The notes beneath the pieces were generated by a model. That model saw only the letters and a list, made by a program, of their open reading frames with translations, was not told where the DNA came from and did not search any database. Shown here in pieces: positions 43,562-53,247 of a stretch of 64,000 bases of DNA. Within the stretch, counting starts at the first letter, position 1. Each line of letters begins with the position of its first letter. The translations under genes were made by a program, and so were the position numbers. Source of the DNA: Ignavibacteria bacterium (GTDB taxonomy: Bacteria > Bacteroidota > Ignavibacteria > Tepidaquicellales > OLB5); contig JAUQWS010000060.1 in the NCBI GenBank assembly GCA_030835025.1, positions 1-64,000 of the forward strand, given 5' to 3'.

Positions 43562-45085
43562 ATGGAAACCATAGTTCAGGAAAAATGGAACGAAGGGCTT
43601 ATGAAAGCTGACGATTCCTATATGAAAACAAGGAGGATCACAATTGATCCTATCACAAGGCTTGAAGGCCACGGAAAAATAGATATCCTGCTTGATGATA
43701 AGGGAGAGGTCGAAAAAGCATATTACCAGATCCCCGAAATACGCGGATTTGAGACTTTTTGTTTAGGCCGCCCTGCGGAGGAAATGCCGCAGATCACCAG
43801 CCGCATTTGCGGCGTCTGCCCTACTGCCCATCACATGGCAGGTACAAAAGCCCTCGATAGTTTGTACCAAATTGAGCCCACTTCAGCCGGTCGTAAATTA
43901 AGAGAGCTGGTTTACAATGCATTTATGCTTGAAGATCATGCACTGCACGTTTATGTACTCGGCGGACCGGATTTTATCGTAGGTCCCACTGCAGAAAAAA
44001 GCAAAAGGAATATACTTGGCGTTATTGAAAAGGTCGGACTTGAAACCGGCAAGCGCGTTATAGAAATGCGCAGAAAGATAAGGAACATCATTACTTATCT
44101 CGGAGGAAAGGTCATTCACCCCGTACTCGGACTTCCGGGAGGTGTATCAAAGGGTATAGATCCGGCTGACCTTCCGCTTTTCAAACAAACGGCTAAGGAG
44201 GCACTTGAATTTGCAAGATTTACATTGCAGGTGTTCAAAGATATAGTGCTTAAGAATGATGACTATGTTAAGCTCATAACTTCCGATGCATATACTCACC
44301 GTACTTATTACATGGGTATGGTTGATGAAAATAATAAGGTTAATTTCTACGACGGTAAAATAAGGGTTGTTGACACCGTGGGCAAAGAATTCGCAAAATT
44401 CCATATCAACGATTACCTTGAGCACATTGCAGAAAGGGTTGAACCGTGGAGTTATGTTAAGTTCAATTACCTTAAGAAGCTTGGCTGGAAAGGCTACATT
44501 GATGGAGAAGATACCAGCGTTTATGCAGTTGCTCCGCTTGCAAGGCTTAATGCAGCTGATGGAATGGCTACGCAGGAATCACAGGCCGCTTTTGAAGAAT
44601 ACTTTAAAACACTTGGTGCAAAGCCGGTACATCATACACTTGCAAATCACTGGGCAAGAGTGGTTGAAATGCTTCAGGCTGCTGAAAGGATCGTTGAGCT
44701 TGTTAACGATCCCGAGATCACAAGTGAAGATATCCGTGCAATTCCGAATGCAAAACCTTCAGTCGGTATTGGTGTTGTGGAAGCTCCCAGGGGAACTTTG
44801 ATACATCATTATGAGACTGATGAACGCGGGCTGATAACCAAAGCTAACTTAATAGTTGCAACGCAGAATAATTCCGCAAGGATTGCAATGAGCGTGGATA
44901 AGGCAGCAAAAGGACTGATACACAATGGAATGGCTTCGGACGGACTTCTTAATATGATCGAAATGGCTTTCAGAGCTTATGACCCGTGCAACGGCTGTGC
45001 AACACATTCACTGCCGGGAAATGTTCCGATAGTTATCAACATTTACGATAAAGAAAGAAATGTAGTACAAACACTATCAAGATGA
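43562..45085 (+). CDS. mvhA: Mvh-type [NiFe] hydrogenase large subunit
   Basis: Catalytic subunit with both Ni-binding pairs: 'SRICGVCPTAHHMAG' near the N-terminus and 'DPCNGCATHS' at the end, followed by a 25-residue tail that its protease should remove. 'RITIDPITRLEGHGKIDILL' is the usual family start, so the first 20 residues are an extension. 507 residues. GGAGG is suitably placed before the ATG. Its stop overlaps the protease gene (ATGA). Group 3c assignment rests on the Hdr/MvhD linkage. Confidence 0.93.
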   Translation: METIVQEKWNEGLMKADDSYMKTRRITIDPITRLEGHGKIDILLDDKGEVEKAYYQIPEIRGFETFCLGRPAEEMPQITSRICGVCPTAHHMAGTKALDSLYQIEPTSAGRKLRELVYNAFMLEDHALHVYVLGGPDFIVGPTAEKSKRNILGVIEKVGLETGKRVIEMRRKIRNIITYLGGKVIHPVLGLPGGVSKGIDPADLPLFKQTAKEALEFARFTLQVFKDIVLKNDDYVKLITSDAYTHRTYYMGMVDENNKVNFYDGKIRVVDTVGKEFAKFHINDYLEHIAERVEPWSYVKFNYLKKLGWKGYIDGEDTSVYAVAPLARLNAADGMATQESQAAFEEYFKTLGAKPVHHTLANHWARVVEMLQAAERIVELVNDPEITSEDIRAIPNAKPSVGIGVVEAPRGTLIHHYETDERGLITKANLIVATQNNSARIAMSVDKAAKGLIHNGMASDGLLNMIEMAFRAYDPCNGCATHSLPGNVPIVINIYDKERNVVQTLSR

Positions 45086-45588
45086 ATCCTTTAGATAATA
45101 AATTGCTGGTGCTTGCTTTAGGAAATGACCTTATGGGTGATGATGCCGCAGGTCTTGCAGCAGCAAGGGAACTGAAGAAAAAATTCGGCAGTGAGATCGA
45201 TATATTTGAGGTTGCATCTGCCGGATTCATGCTTCTTGATGTGATGGAAGGGTACAGCAAAGTGCTTCTGCTTGATACTGTCCTTTCAACTAACGGCACA
45301 AGAGGCAAGGTTCGGGAGCTTACGAAAGAAGATCTCTCGAAGAAATTTTCGAACTCACCGCATTACGTTGGACTTCCTGAGCTGATCGAACTTGCTGAGA
45401 GGCTTGATATCGATTTTCCGAAAACCATTAAGGCTCTTGTGATTGAAATCAGTGAAGCGGGCATTATCAGGCTCGGGCTCAATCCCGATATTAGGGATAG
45501 AATTCCCGAACTGGTTGATAAAGCAGCTGCCATAGTTAAACAATGGCTCTCTGAAGCAGAGATCGAAGAAGAAAGCCTTACGCGTTAA
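45082..45588 (+). CDS. [NiFe] hydrogenase maturation protease (for MvhA)
   Basis: 'VLALGNDLMGDDAAGLAAAR' shows the GN..MGDD.AG signature, and 'LLLDTVLS' carries the second metal ligand. 168 residues. It overlaps mvhA by four bases, which supports the pairing. It is the last gene before the terminator at 45619. Confidence 0.9.
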   Translation: MNPLDNKLLVLALGNDLMGDDAAGLAAARELKKKFGSEIDIFEVASAGFMLLDVMEGYSKVLLLDTVLSTNGTRGKVRELTKEDLSKKFSNSPHYVGLPELIELAERLDIDFPKTIKALVIEISEAGIIRLGLNPDIRDRIPELVDKAAAIVKQWLSEAEIEEESLTR

Positions 45589-45618
45589 GCAAAGTTCCTT
45601 TAATTGATAGAAATAGTC

Positions 45619-45650
45619 GCGTCAGAACCTTTCTCTGACGCTTTATTTTT
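45619..45650 (+). terminator. Terminator of the hydrogenase/hdr operon
   Basis: GCGTCAGA-7-TCTGACGC stem followed by TTTATTTTT. It closes a run of co-directional genes from queF (32963) with no other terminator seen. Confidence 0.85.
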
Positions 45651-45799
45651 GTCTCAACTTACCCTATCTAATCCTGGTACCTGACGAGAATTAGCGCTAG
45701 ATTGTAATTTACGTATTTTCAGCAGCTTATAGCTCAAATCTTGGTAGGGCAAATCCCTTTCACCTTATCTAAATCATATTTTCCTGAAGTGCTAAAGGT

Positions 45800-45807
45800 T
45801 ATATTTG
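45800..45807 (+). promoter_or_regulatory. -7 box for the hyp operon
   Basis: TATATTTG, 64 bases before the hypA ATG. The -33 region is weak. The rest of the 45589-45871 gap shows nothing beyond the terminator. Confidence 0.5.
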
Positions 45808-45871
45808 TATAAGCGTTTGATGAGTTTTTTTGCGATACGCATAAGAAAATATTGATCAGGAGCATTGCAAA

Positions 45872-46231
45872 ATGCATGAACTATCACTGGCACGAGATAT
45901 AATAGAAACAGTATACCAAAACGTCCCCAAAGAAGAGGTCAACCGGGTAAGCAGCGTTGTTATAAAGGTCGGTACATTTTCGGGTGTAGTAACTGATTCC
46001 CTTAAATTTTCTTTTCAGGCAATAACTTCAGGAACAGAGCTCGAAGGAGCTGAGCTTGAAACCATCGAAATTCCCTTTATGCTAAAGTGCAATGACTGCA
46101 ACAAAGAAACTACAAATGAGATCGGGATGATGCTGTGTTCAGATTGCGGAAGCGGAAATACAGAGATCATTTCGGGGGGAGAATTGCAGATAGTGGAAGT
46201 TAAAATTCAGGAAGCAGAGGAAGCAGCATAA
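45872..46231 (+). CDS. hypA: Hydrogenase nickel incorporation protein HypA
   Basis: Delivers nickel to the large subunit with HypB. The N-terminal 'MHELSLA' has His2, the Ni ligand. The zinc site is C73-N-D-C76 and C89-S-D-C92. 119 residues, standard. First gene of the hyp operon; the stop overlaps the hypB start by one base. Confidence 0.95.
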   Translation: MHELSLARDIIETVYQNVPKEEVNRVSSVVIKVGTFSGVVTDSLKFSFQAITSGTELEGAELETIEIPFMLKCNDCNKETTNEIGMMLCSDCGSGNTEIISGGELQIVEVKIQEAEEAA

Positions 46232-46887
46232 TGGATGTCATAACTATAGAAAGAAAAGTACTGGCAAAAAACGATGCCATTGCAGAAGAGAACAGAAAGC
46301 TCCTTAAAGGGAAAAAGATCTACACTGTGAATATAGTAAGCTCACCGGGCTCGGGGAAAACAAGCCTTGTCGAAAAAACAATTGAGAAGATCGGCAGCAA
46401 AAGAAAAATTTCCGTCATCGAAGGCGATGTGCAGACTGATCTTGATGCAAAACGTGTTGCAAATTATAACGTTCCCGTTGTGCAGATAATTACTAACGGC
46501 GGCTGTCATCTTGAAGCGGGGTTGGTTAGGGATGCTTTATCCGGATTGAAAATAGAGGGCACTGAATTACTGATTATTGAGAACGTAGGAAATCTTGTTT
46601 GCCCCGCCGGATACGATCTCGGAGAGGATCTGAAAGTCGTTGTAATCAGCGTTACCGAAGGCGACGATAAACCTCTCAAGTACCCGAAGATGTTCATGAA
46701 TTCAGAGGTACTCGTGATAAATAAAACGGACCTGCTTCCGTATGTAAACTGTAAAATGGGTGAGCTAAAATCAAATGCGCTTAAGATAAATCCAAAACTG
46801 GAGATTTTCGAAACATCATGCACCAGCGGTTCAGGAATCAATGAATGGTGCAATTGGCTTGAAAGTAAAATACAGTTAGAAAAGTAA
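46231..46887 (+). CDS. hypB: Hydrogenase nickel incorporation GTPase HypB
   Basis: GTPase that, with HypA, loads Ni into the large subunit. P-loop 'SSPGSGKTS' (about 37-45), 'IEGDVQTDLDAKRV' and 'NGGCHLEAGLV' with the cysteine and histidine of the metal site at the dimer interface, and 'VINKTDLLPY' for guanine recognition. There is no His-rich N-terminal store and no CxxCGC motif, so nickel storage is not expected. 218 residues. Confidence 0.95.
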   Translation: MDVITIERKVLAKNDAIAEENRKLLKGKKIYTVNIVSSPGSGKTSLVEKTIEKIGSKRKISVIEGDVQTDLDAKRVANYNVPVVQIITNGGCHLEAGLVRDALSGLKIEGTELLIIENVGNLVCPAGYDLGEDLKVVVISVTEGDDKPLKYPKMFMNSEVLVINKTDLLPYVNCKMGELKSNALKINPKLEIFETSCTSGSGINEWCNWLESKIQLEK

Positions 46888-46908
46888 ATTTCTCTGAATT
46901 TATTAGCT

Positions 46909-46980
46909 CCCCTCCTTACTAAGGAGGGGAAAGACAACGAAGACAAAGTCTGAGTTGGCAGGGGTGGTAGAAACACCCGG
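46909..46980. repeat. Palindromic repeat between hypB and hypF
   Basis: CCCCTCCTT-ACT-AAGGAGGGG (46909-46929), then a tail ending GTTGGCAGGGGTGG. The hairpin matches 30659-30679. It interrupts an otherwise tight operon and may act as an mRNA stop or processing site. Confidence 0.7.
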
Positions 46981-47001
46981 TACGTAAACAGAACAAATTC
47001 C

Positions 47002-49260
47002 TTGAACGAAAGAATCAAAATAGTGATACGCGGCGCTGTGCAGGGTGTGGGATTTCGTCCTTTTGTGTACAGGCTTGCATCTGAACTTGGCATCAAAGGC
47101 TGGATAATAAACTCATCCCAGGGAGTATTCATCGAAGCTGAAGCTGAAGGATGCACACTTGATATGTTCATATCCCGCCTCCAGTCAGATAGACCCAAGA
47201 ATTCCTTCATTCAAAGCTTTGAGCATTCTGTATTAGACTATTTCGGTTATGAAAATTTTGAGATCCGTGAAAGCACTGAATCAGGAGTCAAAACCGCCCT
47301 GGTCCTTCCGGATGTATCTACATGCAGTGATTGCCTTGAAGAAGTTTTCGATCCCAGCAACAGGCGGTACCTTTACCCCTTTACAAACTGCACAAACTGC
47401 GGCCCCCGATTCTCCATAATCCAGCGCCTGCCATATGACAGGAATAACACTACAATGGGTGAGTTTGAAATGTGCCCTGAATGCAAGGCTGAGTATAAGG
47501 ACCCTTCAAATCGCCGCTTCCACGCAGAGCCAACTGCCTGCCCGGTCTGCGGTCCGCAGCTTACACTCTTGGATAGCACCGGCAAGCCGATCTCCGAAAA
47601 ACATAGTGCATTGATGGAAGCAGTAAGGCAGATCAAGAACGGGAAGACAATTGCATTAAAGGGTATTGGCGGGTTCCAGTTACTGTGCGATGCACGCTCA
47701 AGTGATGCAGTTAAGCTGTTAAGATCAAGGAAAAGACGGAGCGAGAAACCATTTGCCCTGATGTTCCCTAATATGGATGATATAAAAATAGAGTGTGAAG
47801 TATCGGCAGCAGAAGAGCGGCTGCTAACATCTGTTGAATCACCCATTGTTCTGCTCCGCAGGAAAAAGGGTGTTACTTCCGGAATATCCAGTGAAACGGC
47901 AAAAGGCAATCCATATTACGGTATAATGCTTCCATACTCGCCGCTTCGTCATATACTAATGAAAGAGCTTGGTTTCCCGATAATTGCGACTAGCGGAAAC
48001 ATTTCCGAAGAGCCGATCTGCATTGATGAGTTTGAAGCTTTGGAAAAGCTTCGCGGTATCGCAGATTTTTATCTGGTACACAACAGAAAAATACAGAGAC
48101 ACGTTGATGATTCTATTGCGCGCATTGCTGAGGGAAGGGAAATGCTCATACGCCGGGCGCGCGGCTATGCTCCCCTTCCTGTTTCAATAAAAGGACTCGA
48201 TAGTTCTTTCCTTGCATTCGGTCCGCACTTAAAGAACACAATAGCTGTTAACAAGGGGAACAATGTTTTCATCAGCCAGCATATAGGTGATCTTGAAAAC
48301 ATCGAATCAATCAACGCTTTTAAACGGGTTGCGTGTGACCTGCAGAATTTTTATGCTATAACCCCGGAAAAAGCTATTTGTGATCTGCACCCTGAATACA
48401 TATCAACAAAGTTCGCTAAAGAACTGAATACTGAACTTGACCAGGTTCAGCATCATTATGCACACGTACTTTCATGCATGGCAGAAAATGAAATTGAAGG
48501 TGATGTGCTTGGAGTTTCATGGGACGGTACAGGTTATGGGTCCGACGGAACTATCTGGGGCGGCGAGTTCATCATTCCGCAGGGCAGGGATTTTGAACGC
48601 GCAGCTTACCTGAAGCCATTCAGACTACCGGGAGGTGAACAGGCAATTCGTGAGGTGTGGCGAATTGGTTTTGCGCTTTTGTATGACGTGTTCGGTGCTG
48701 AAGTCTTCAGGCTTACGAATATTGAGTTTATTCACCGCATCAGGCAGGTGCTCTATATTAAGCAGATGCTTGATAAGAACATCAACTCGCCCGTTACTTC
48801 AAGTATGGGCAGGCTTTTTGACGGTGTTTCCGCAATTCTGGGAATACGCAGTACAGCAAGCTTCGAGGCTCAGGCTGCCATGGAATTGGAATTTGCCGCT
48901 GCAGAAGTGAACACAAATGATTATTTTAAATACAATATTGAATTATTGCCGGAGGGAACATATGTTGTTGACTGGCATGTTACTCTCAAGGAACTGGTCA
49001 AAGAGCTCAATGGAGATGTTCATAGCGATATACTCTCGGCAAAATTCCACAATACACTATCTGAGGTTATTACAGATGTTGCAAAACGCTGCGGGCTCGA
49101 AAAAGTCGTTTTGACAGGCGGCTGCTTCCAGAACAAATACCTGCTGGAAAGAAGCATCCGGCGCTTAAGAGAAGAAAAATTTAAAGTTTACTGGCATCAA
49201 AGAGTGCCCACCAACGATGGTGGTATATCCCTTGGCCAGATAAAATATTCATCATTCTAA
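47002..49260 (+). CDS. hypF: Carbamoyltransferase HypF
   Basis: Makes the cyanide ligands of the NiFe site from carbamoyl phosphate, passing thiocarboxamide to HypE. Domains in order: acylphosphatase-like ('GAVQGVGFRPFVYRL', about 10-90), two zinc-finger motifs ('CSDCLEEVFD', 'CTNCGPRFS', 'CPECKAEYKD', 'CPVCGPQ', about 110-190), YrdC-like (about 200-380) and a Kae1-like carbamoyltransferase ('HHYAHVLSC', 'VSWDGTGYGSDGTIWGGEF', 'LTGGCFQNKYL'). 752 residues. The start codon is TTG; no in-frame ATG precedes the acylphosphatase motif and no good Shine-Dalgarno is visible. Confidence 0.95.
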   Translation: MNERIKIVIRGAVQGVGFRPFVYRLASELGIKGWIINSSQGVFIEAEAEGCTLDMFISRLQSDRPKNSFIQSFEHSVLDYFGYENFEIRESTESGVKTALVLPDVSTCSDCLEEVFDPSNRRYLYPFTNCTNCGPRFSIIQRLPYDRNNTTMGEFEMCPECKAEYKDPSNRRFHAEPTACPVCGPQLTLLDSTGKPISEKHSALMEAVRQIKNGKTIALKGIGGFQLLCDARSSDAVKLLRSRKRRSEKPFALMFPNMDDIKIECEVSAAEERLLTSVESPIVLLRRKKGVTSGISSETAKGNPYYGIMLPYSPLRHILMKELGFPIIATSGNISEEPICIDEFEALEKLRGIADFYLVHNRKIQRHVDDSIARIAEGREMLIRRARGYAPLPVSIKGLDSSFLAFGPHLKNTIAVNKGNNVFISQHIGDLENIESINAFKRVACDLQNFYAITPEKAICDLHPEYISTKFAKELNTELDQVQHHYAHVLSCMAENEIEGDVLGVSWDGTGYGSDGTIWGGEFIIPQGRDFERAAYLKPFRLPGGEQAIREVWRIGFALLYDVFGAEVFRLTNIEFIHRIRQVLYIKQMLDKNINSPVTSSMGRLFDGVSAILGIRSTASFEAQAAMELEFAAAEVNTNDYFKYNIELLPEGTYVVDWHVTLKELVKELNGDVHSDILSAKFHNTLSEVITDVAKRCGLEKVVLTGGCFQNKYLLERSIRRLREEKFKVYWHQRVPTNDGGISLGQIKYSSF

Positions 49261-49332
49261 GATAATCAGTGCAGCGGCCGGCATCCTGAACTTTATCCAG
49301 GACTGTCGCCCAGTAAAGAAAGAACAAAACCT

Positions 49333-49620
49333 ATGTGTTTAGCAGTACCGGGAAAAATAATCAGCATAGATGATTCACAGGGTGAACTGATGAGGATCGG
49401 TAAGGTTAACTTTGGCGGAATACTCAAAGAGGTTAACCTTGCATACGTTCCCGAAGCGAAAATTGATGATTACGTAATTGTTCACGTGGGTTTTGCGCTT
49501 AATACAGTCGATGAATCCGAAGCTGCCCGTGTTTTTGAATACCTTAAGGAAATGGATGGCCTTGCAGAATTGGATGACCCAAATAAACCGGTAAGACCCC
49601 CCGCCCAAACGGACAAGTGA
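49333..49620 (+). CDS. hypC: Hydrogenase assembly chaperone HypC
   Basis: Small chaperone that works with HypD in making and delivering the Fe(CN)2CO unit. The mature N-terminal cysteine is in 'MCLAVPGKI', the family signature. 95 residues, with a Pro-rich tail. Five bases lie between it and hypD. Confidence 0.96.
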   Translation: MCLAVPGKIISIDDSQGELMRIGKVNFGGILKEVNLAYVPEAKIDDYVIVHVGFALNTVDESEAARVFEYLKEMDGLAELDDPNKPVRPPAQTDK

Positions 49621-49624
49621 CTCC

Positions 49625-50713
49625 ATGAAATTCATAGATGAATACAGAGATCCTGAAGCAGCCCGGAGATACTCACACCTTATTCACGATATCACCACAA
49701 AGAAATGGAATATAATGGAAGTTTGCGGCGGACAAACACACGCCATTGTAAAATACGGAATTGATGAGCTTTTGCCTGAAGGCATTAACCTGATCCACGG
49801 ACCCGGCTGCCCGGTATGCGTTACGTCACTTGAACTTATCGATAAATCCACAGAAATTGCCTCGCGCCCTGATGTCATCTTCTGTTCATTCGGCGATATG
49901 CTCCGCGTTCCGGGCTCAAGAAAAGATCTCTTGCAGATAAAAGCCGAAGGAGGAGACGTAAGGATGATGTACTCCCCTCTTGATGCTATCAAAATAGCAA
50001 AAGATAATCCTGATAAAGAAGTTGTTTTTTTTGCTGTTGGATTTGAAACCACTGCTCCCGCAAATGCAATGGCGGTTCATCAGGCAAAAGTACAGGGCAT
50101 AAAGAATTTTTCAATACTCGTTTCGCATGTGCTGGTACCGCCTGCAATGGAAGCAATCCTGTCATCAAGACAAAACCTTGTGCAGGGATTCCTTGCAGCG
50201 GGTCATGTTTGCACTGTGATGGGATATAATGAATATTTCCCGCTGGCAGAAAAATACAAAGTTCCGATTGTTGTAACCGGATTTGAGCCGCTGGATATAC
50301 TCCAGGGAATTTATATGTGTGTAAAACAGCTTGAAGAGAACAGTCACGAAGTCGAAAATCAGTACGCCCGCGCCGTGAACCGGGAAGGCAACAAGCCGGC
50401 ACAGGAACTGGTAAACAAAGTATTCAAGATCGGCACTAGGAAATGGCGCGGAATAGGAGAGATTCCCGATAGCGGACTTATTCTGCAGGAGGATTATATA
50501 GAGTATGACGCCTCACTTAAATTTGGTTTGGCAGAACTGACGGTTGATGAACCAAAGGAGTGTATAAGCGGTATTATTCTGCAGGGACTCAAAAAGCCGC
50601 ATGACTGCGATGCATTCGGAACTAAATGCACACCTGAGCATCCGCTCGGCGCAACCATGGTTTCATCCGAAGGCGCATGCGCAGCATATTACAGATACCG
50701 GAGCAGAAAATAA
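49625..50713 (+). CDS. hypD: Hydrogenase Fe-ligand assembly protein HypD
   Basis: 4Fe-4S scaffold on which the CN and CO ligands are attached to iron. '[14 protein letters not shown]', '[10 protein letters not shown]', '[15 protein letters not shown]' and '[12 protein letters not shown]' are family signatures, and the C-terminal cysteine region ('[24 protein letters not shown]', seen in parts) completes it. 362 residues. Confidence 0.95.
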   Translation: MKFIDEYRDPEAARRYSHLIHDITTKKWNIMEVCGGQTHAIVKYGIDELLPEGINLIHGPGCPVCVTSLELIDKSTEIASRPDVIFCSFGDMLRVPGSRKDLLQIKAEGGDVRMMYSPLDAIKIAKDNPDKEVVFFAVGFETTAPANAMAVHQAKVQGIKNFSILVSHVLVPPAMEAILSSRQNLVQGFLAAGHVCTVMGYNEYFPLAEKYKVPIVVTGFEPLDILQGIYMCVKQLEENSHEVENQYARAVNREGNKPAQELVNKVFKIGTRKWRGIGEIPDSGLILQEDYIEYDASLKFGLAELTVDEPKECISGIILQGLKKPHDCDAFGTKCTPEHPLGATMVSSEGACAAYYRYRSRK

Positions 50714-50716
50714 TAA

Positions 50717-50741
50717 TGTAGGCGGCTGGCTTGCCCGCCGC
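50717..50741. repeat. GGCTGGCTTGCC-family repeat just before hypE
   Basis: TGTAGGCGGCTGGCTTGCCC shares its core with 12474-12495 (minus strand) and 15450-15471. The track's TTG start of hypE (50731) lies inside it, which argues against that start. Confidence 0.65.
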
Positions 50742-50751
50742 AATTAATGAA

Positions 50752-51798
50752 ATGAAAGATTTCACGTTGCAATGTCCGATTCCTATCAGCGATTACCCCA
50801 AAGTGCTCCTGGCGCACGGTGGCGGCGGAAAACTTATGCACACTCTCATACAGAAAATGTTCGCCACTGCATTCAGCAATGATATACTTCAGCAGGACCA
50901 TGACTCCGCGCAAATTAATTTACCCGATTCGAAAATTGCATTTACAACGGATTCATATGTTGTACAGCCAATCTTTTTCCCGGGCGGAGATATAGGCTCA
51001 CTCGCTGTAAACGGTACCGTGAACGATCTCGCAATGAGCGGGGCAAAGCCATTGTATCTGAGCCTTGGTCTCATCATCGAAGAAGGCTTTGCAATGGAAG
51101 ACCTCTGGAAAGTCGTGCAGAGCATTGCAGATGCTGCTAAAACGGCGGGAGTAAAAATAGCAACAGGCGATACGAAAGTAGTTGATAAGGGCAAGGGAGA
51201 CGGTATTTTCATAAATACTTCCGGAATTGGTACAATTGAACACAATTTGAATATTTCACCAAAGAATATCAAAACAGGTGATGTGATAATCATTAACGGC
51301 GATATTGGCAGGCACGGAATTGCAATTATGGCTGAGCGTGAGGGACTTGAGTTTGAACATAAGATAGAGAGCGACTGCGCTCCCTTGAATGATATTGTGC
51401 AGAACATAGTTGAAGCTGGAGTTGATATTCACTGCCTCAGAGACCTTACCCGCGGCGGCCTTTCAAGCACGCTTAATGAACTCGCTTCATCATCAGGCTC
51501 TGAAATTACCATAAGTGAAAGTCTTGTATATGTACGCGAAGATGTACAGGGTGCGTGCGAAATTCTCGGATTTGACCCTATGTATGTTGCAAACGAAGGC
51601 AAGTTCATAGCAATTGTACCCAAAGCAGATGCTGATAAATGCCTGAAAATAATGAAAGCGCATAAATACGGCTATGATTCAGTGATAATTGGTGAAGTTA
51701 CCGGCAATACAGAACCGATCGTTAAGCTCAAAAGCAGAATAGGTACAATGCGAATACTGGATATGCTCTCAGGGGAACAACTCCCGAGGATTTGCTGA
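50752..51798 (+). CDS. hypE: Hydrogenase maturation protein HypE
   Basis: ATP-dependent dehydratase that turns the carbamoyl group on its C-terminal cysteine into a thiocyanate for transfer to HypD. '[15 protein letters not shown]', '[15 protein letters not shown]', '[12 protein letters not shown]' and '[13 protein letters not shown]' are present and the chain ends 'PRIC', the cysteine acceptor. Start at ATG 50752 (348 residues); the track start at 50731 is a TTG inside a dispersed repeat. Last gene of the hyp set. Confidence 0.95.
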   Translation: MKDFTLQCPIPISDYPKVLLAHGGGGKLMHTLIQKMFATAFSNDILQQDHDSAQINLPDSKIAFTTDSYVVQPIFFPGGDIGSLAVNGTVNDLAMSGAKPLYLSLGLIIEEGFAMEDLWKVVQSIADAAKTAGVKIATGDTKVVDKGKGDGIFINTSGIGTIEHNLNISPKNIKTGDVIIINGDIGRHGIAIMAEREGLEFEHKIESDCAPLNDIVQNIVEAGVDIHCLRDLTRGGLSSTLNELASSSGSEITISESLVYVREDVQGACEILGFDPMYVANEGKFIAIVPKADADKCLKIMKAHKYGYDSVIIGEVTGNTEPIVKLKSRIGTMRILDMLSGEQLPRIC

Positions 51799-51916
51799 TA
51801 ATTTCACTATCCTTCAAAAAATTTTCATCCATCCAAAAAAGCAGTCATTGATAATTACTATTCAAAATACCTGAACGGAAAATAAAGAATTGAATAATAA
51901 TTAATCTAACATATTA

Positions 51917-53098
51917 ATGGATACCAAGAGATCAGGATTCAACACAAAACTTATACATGCAGGTGATTTCAAAGACCAGTTCAAAAGCGCATCTGTTCCT
52001 ATATACCAAACCTCAACATTTGCATTCGAAAGTGCCGAAGACGGTGCACGCTGTTTCGGAGGCGAGTCCGACGGCTACATTTACTCCCGTATCGGCAATC
52101 CTACAATAAACGCACTCGAGCGCGAGCTCGCCATTCTTGAGGGCGGTTATGGCGGTATCGCGGTTAGTTCTGGTATGGCAGCAGCATGCACCATATACCT
52201 GACTCTCTTGAGTAACGGTGACCACATCGTCAGTACTGATGCTGTTTACGGTCCTTCACGTGGTGTAATGGAAAAGGAATTCGTAAGATTCGGTATAGAA
52301 TCAACATACATAAATACTACTGATTACCGGAACATTGAAAAAGCAATAAGGCCGAATACAAGAATGCTTTATATTGAAACGCCGGCTAATCCTACCATGG
52401 ATATATCTGATCTTGAGGTATGTTCGCAGATCGCACGAAAGAATAATTTGATATTTGTGGTAGATAATACCTTTGCAAGTCCTTACTTACAGAACCCGCT
52501 GGCTTTTGGTGCAGATATTGTGTTCCACTCAATGACAAAATTAATAAACGGACACGCTGATATAGTTGCCGGAATTATCATCACACAAGAAAAGGCGATG
52601 TACACAAGGCTTCGCAGCATGATGATAAACCTTGGCTGCAATATGGATCCACACCAGGCGTATATGGTGCTTCGGGGATTGAAGACGCTGAGTCTTCGTA
52701 CGGATAGAGCGCAATTTAATGCCGAACACGTTGCAATGTTCCTTGAAAAACATCCAAAGGTTGCATGGGTAAAGTATCCCGGATTGAAATCACACCCTCA
52801 GCACTGCCTTGCAAAGAAACAGATGCGCGGAAGCGGCTCGACCATAAGTTTCGGGCTCAAAGGAGGTTACGAAGCTGCTACTAAATTACTTAATAACCTG
52901 AAACTTGCCTTGCTTGCGGTTTCGCTTGGGGGAGTTGAAACACTCATTCAGCACCCGGCTTCAATGACACACTCAAAAGTATCGAAAGAGAACAAACTCA
53001 AATCCGGAATAACAGATGACCTTATCCGTTTGGCAGTCGGAATAGAGGACATAGAAGATATCATATCAGATCTGAATGACGGCCTGATGAAAGTCTGA
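51917..53098 (+). CDS. Trans-sulfuration family PLP enzyme (methionine gamma-lyase / cystathionine gamma-synthase/lyase type)
   Basis: Cys/Met metabolism PLP-dependent fold. 'YSRIGNPTINALERELAILE', 'VSSGMAAACTIYL', 'VVDNTFASPYLQNPL' and the PLP lysine motif 'HSMTKLINGHADIVAG' are intact; 393 residues. 'AVYGPSRGVM' stands where methionine gamma-lyases have 'VYGCT', so the cysteine typical of those lyases is missing and substrate choice cannot be read from sequence. It could make sulfide, methanethiol or cystathionine. It is a single gene after the hyp operon. Confidence 0.88.
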   Translation: MDTKRSGFNTKLIHAGDFKDQFKSASVPIYQTSTFAFESAEDGARCFGGESDGYIYSRIGNPTINALERELAILEGGYGGIAVSSGMAAACTIYLTLLSNGDHIVSTDAVYGPSRGVMEKEFVRFGIESTYINTTDYRNIEKAIRPNTRMLYIETPANPTMDISDLEVCSQIARKNNLIFVVDNTFASPYLQNPLAFGADIVFHSMTKLINGHADIVAGIIITQEKAMYTRLRSMMINLGCNMDPHQAYMVLRGLKTLSLRTDRAQFNAEHVAMFLEKHPKVAWVKYPGLKSHPQHCLAKKQMRGSGSTISFGLKGGYEAATKLLNNLKLALLAVSLGGVETLIQHPASMTHSKVSKENKLKSGITDDLIRLAVGIEDIEDIISDLNDGLMKV

Positions 53099-53247
53099 AA
53101 CAATAACCGGCATTTCTACAGCATATAGAAACCACGTGTCAGGATTTGTCACAAGCGATACCGTCAGTAATGCCTTTTCAAGTTATTATTGTAAATGTGA
53201 TCCCGATTAGTAATTTTTTTTATACTACGTAAAGTGAATGATATAAA

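Noticed and set aside
45651-45799. Searched the hydrogenase-hyp intergenic space for a small gene
   Set aside because: No ORF with a start signal and no clear structure beyond the terminator and the TATATTTG box.
50731-50751. TTG start for hypE given in the ORF track
   Set aside because: The TTG is inside a dispersed repeat; the ATG at 50752 gives the usual HypE length.
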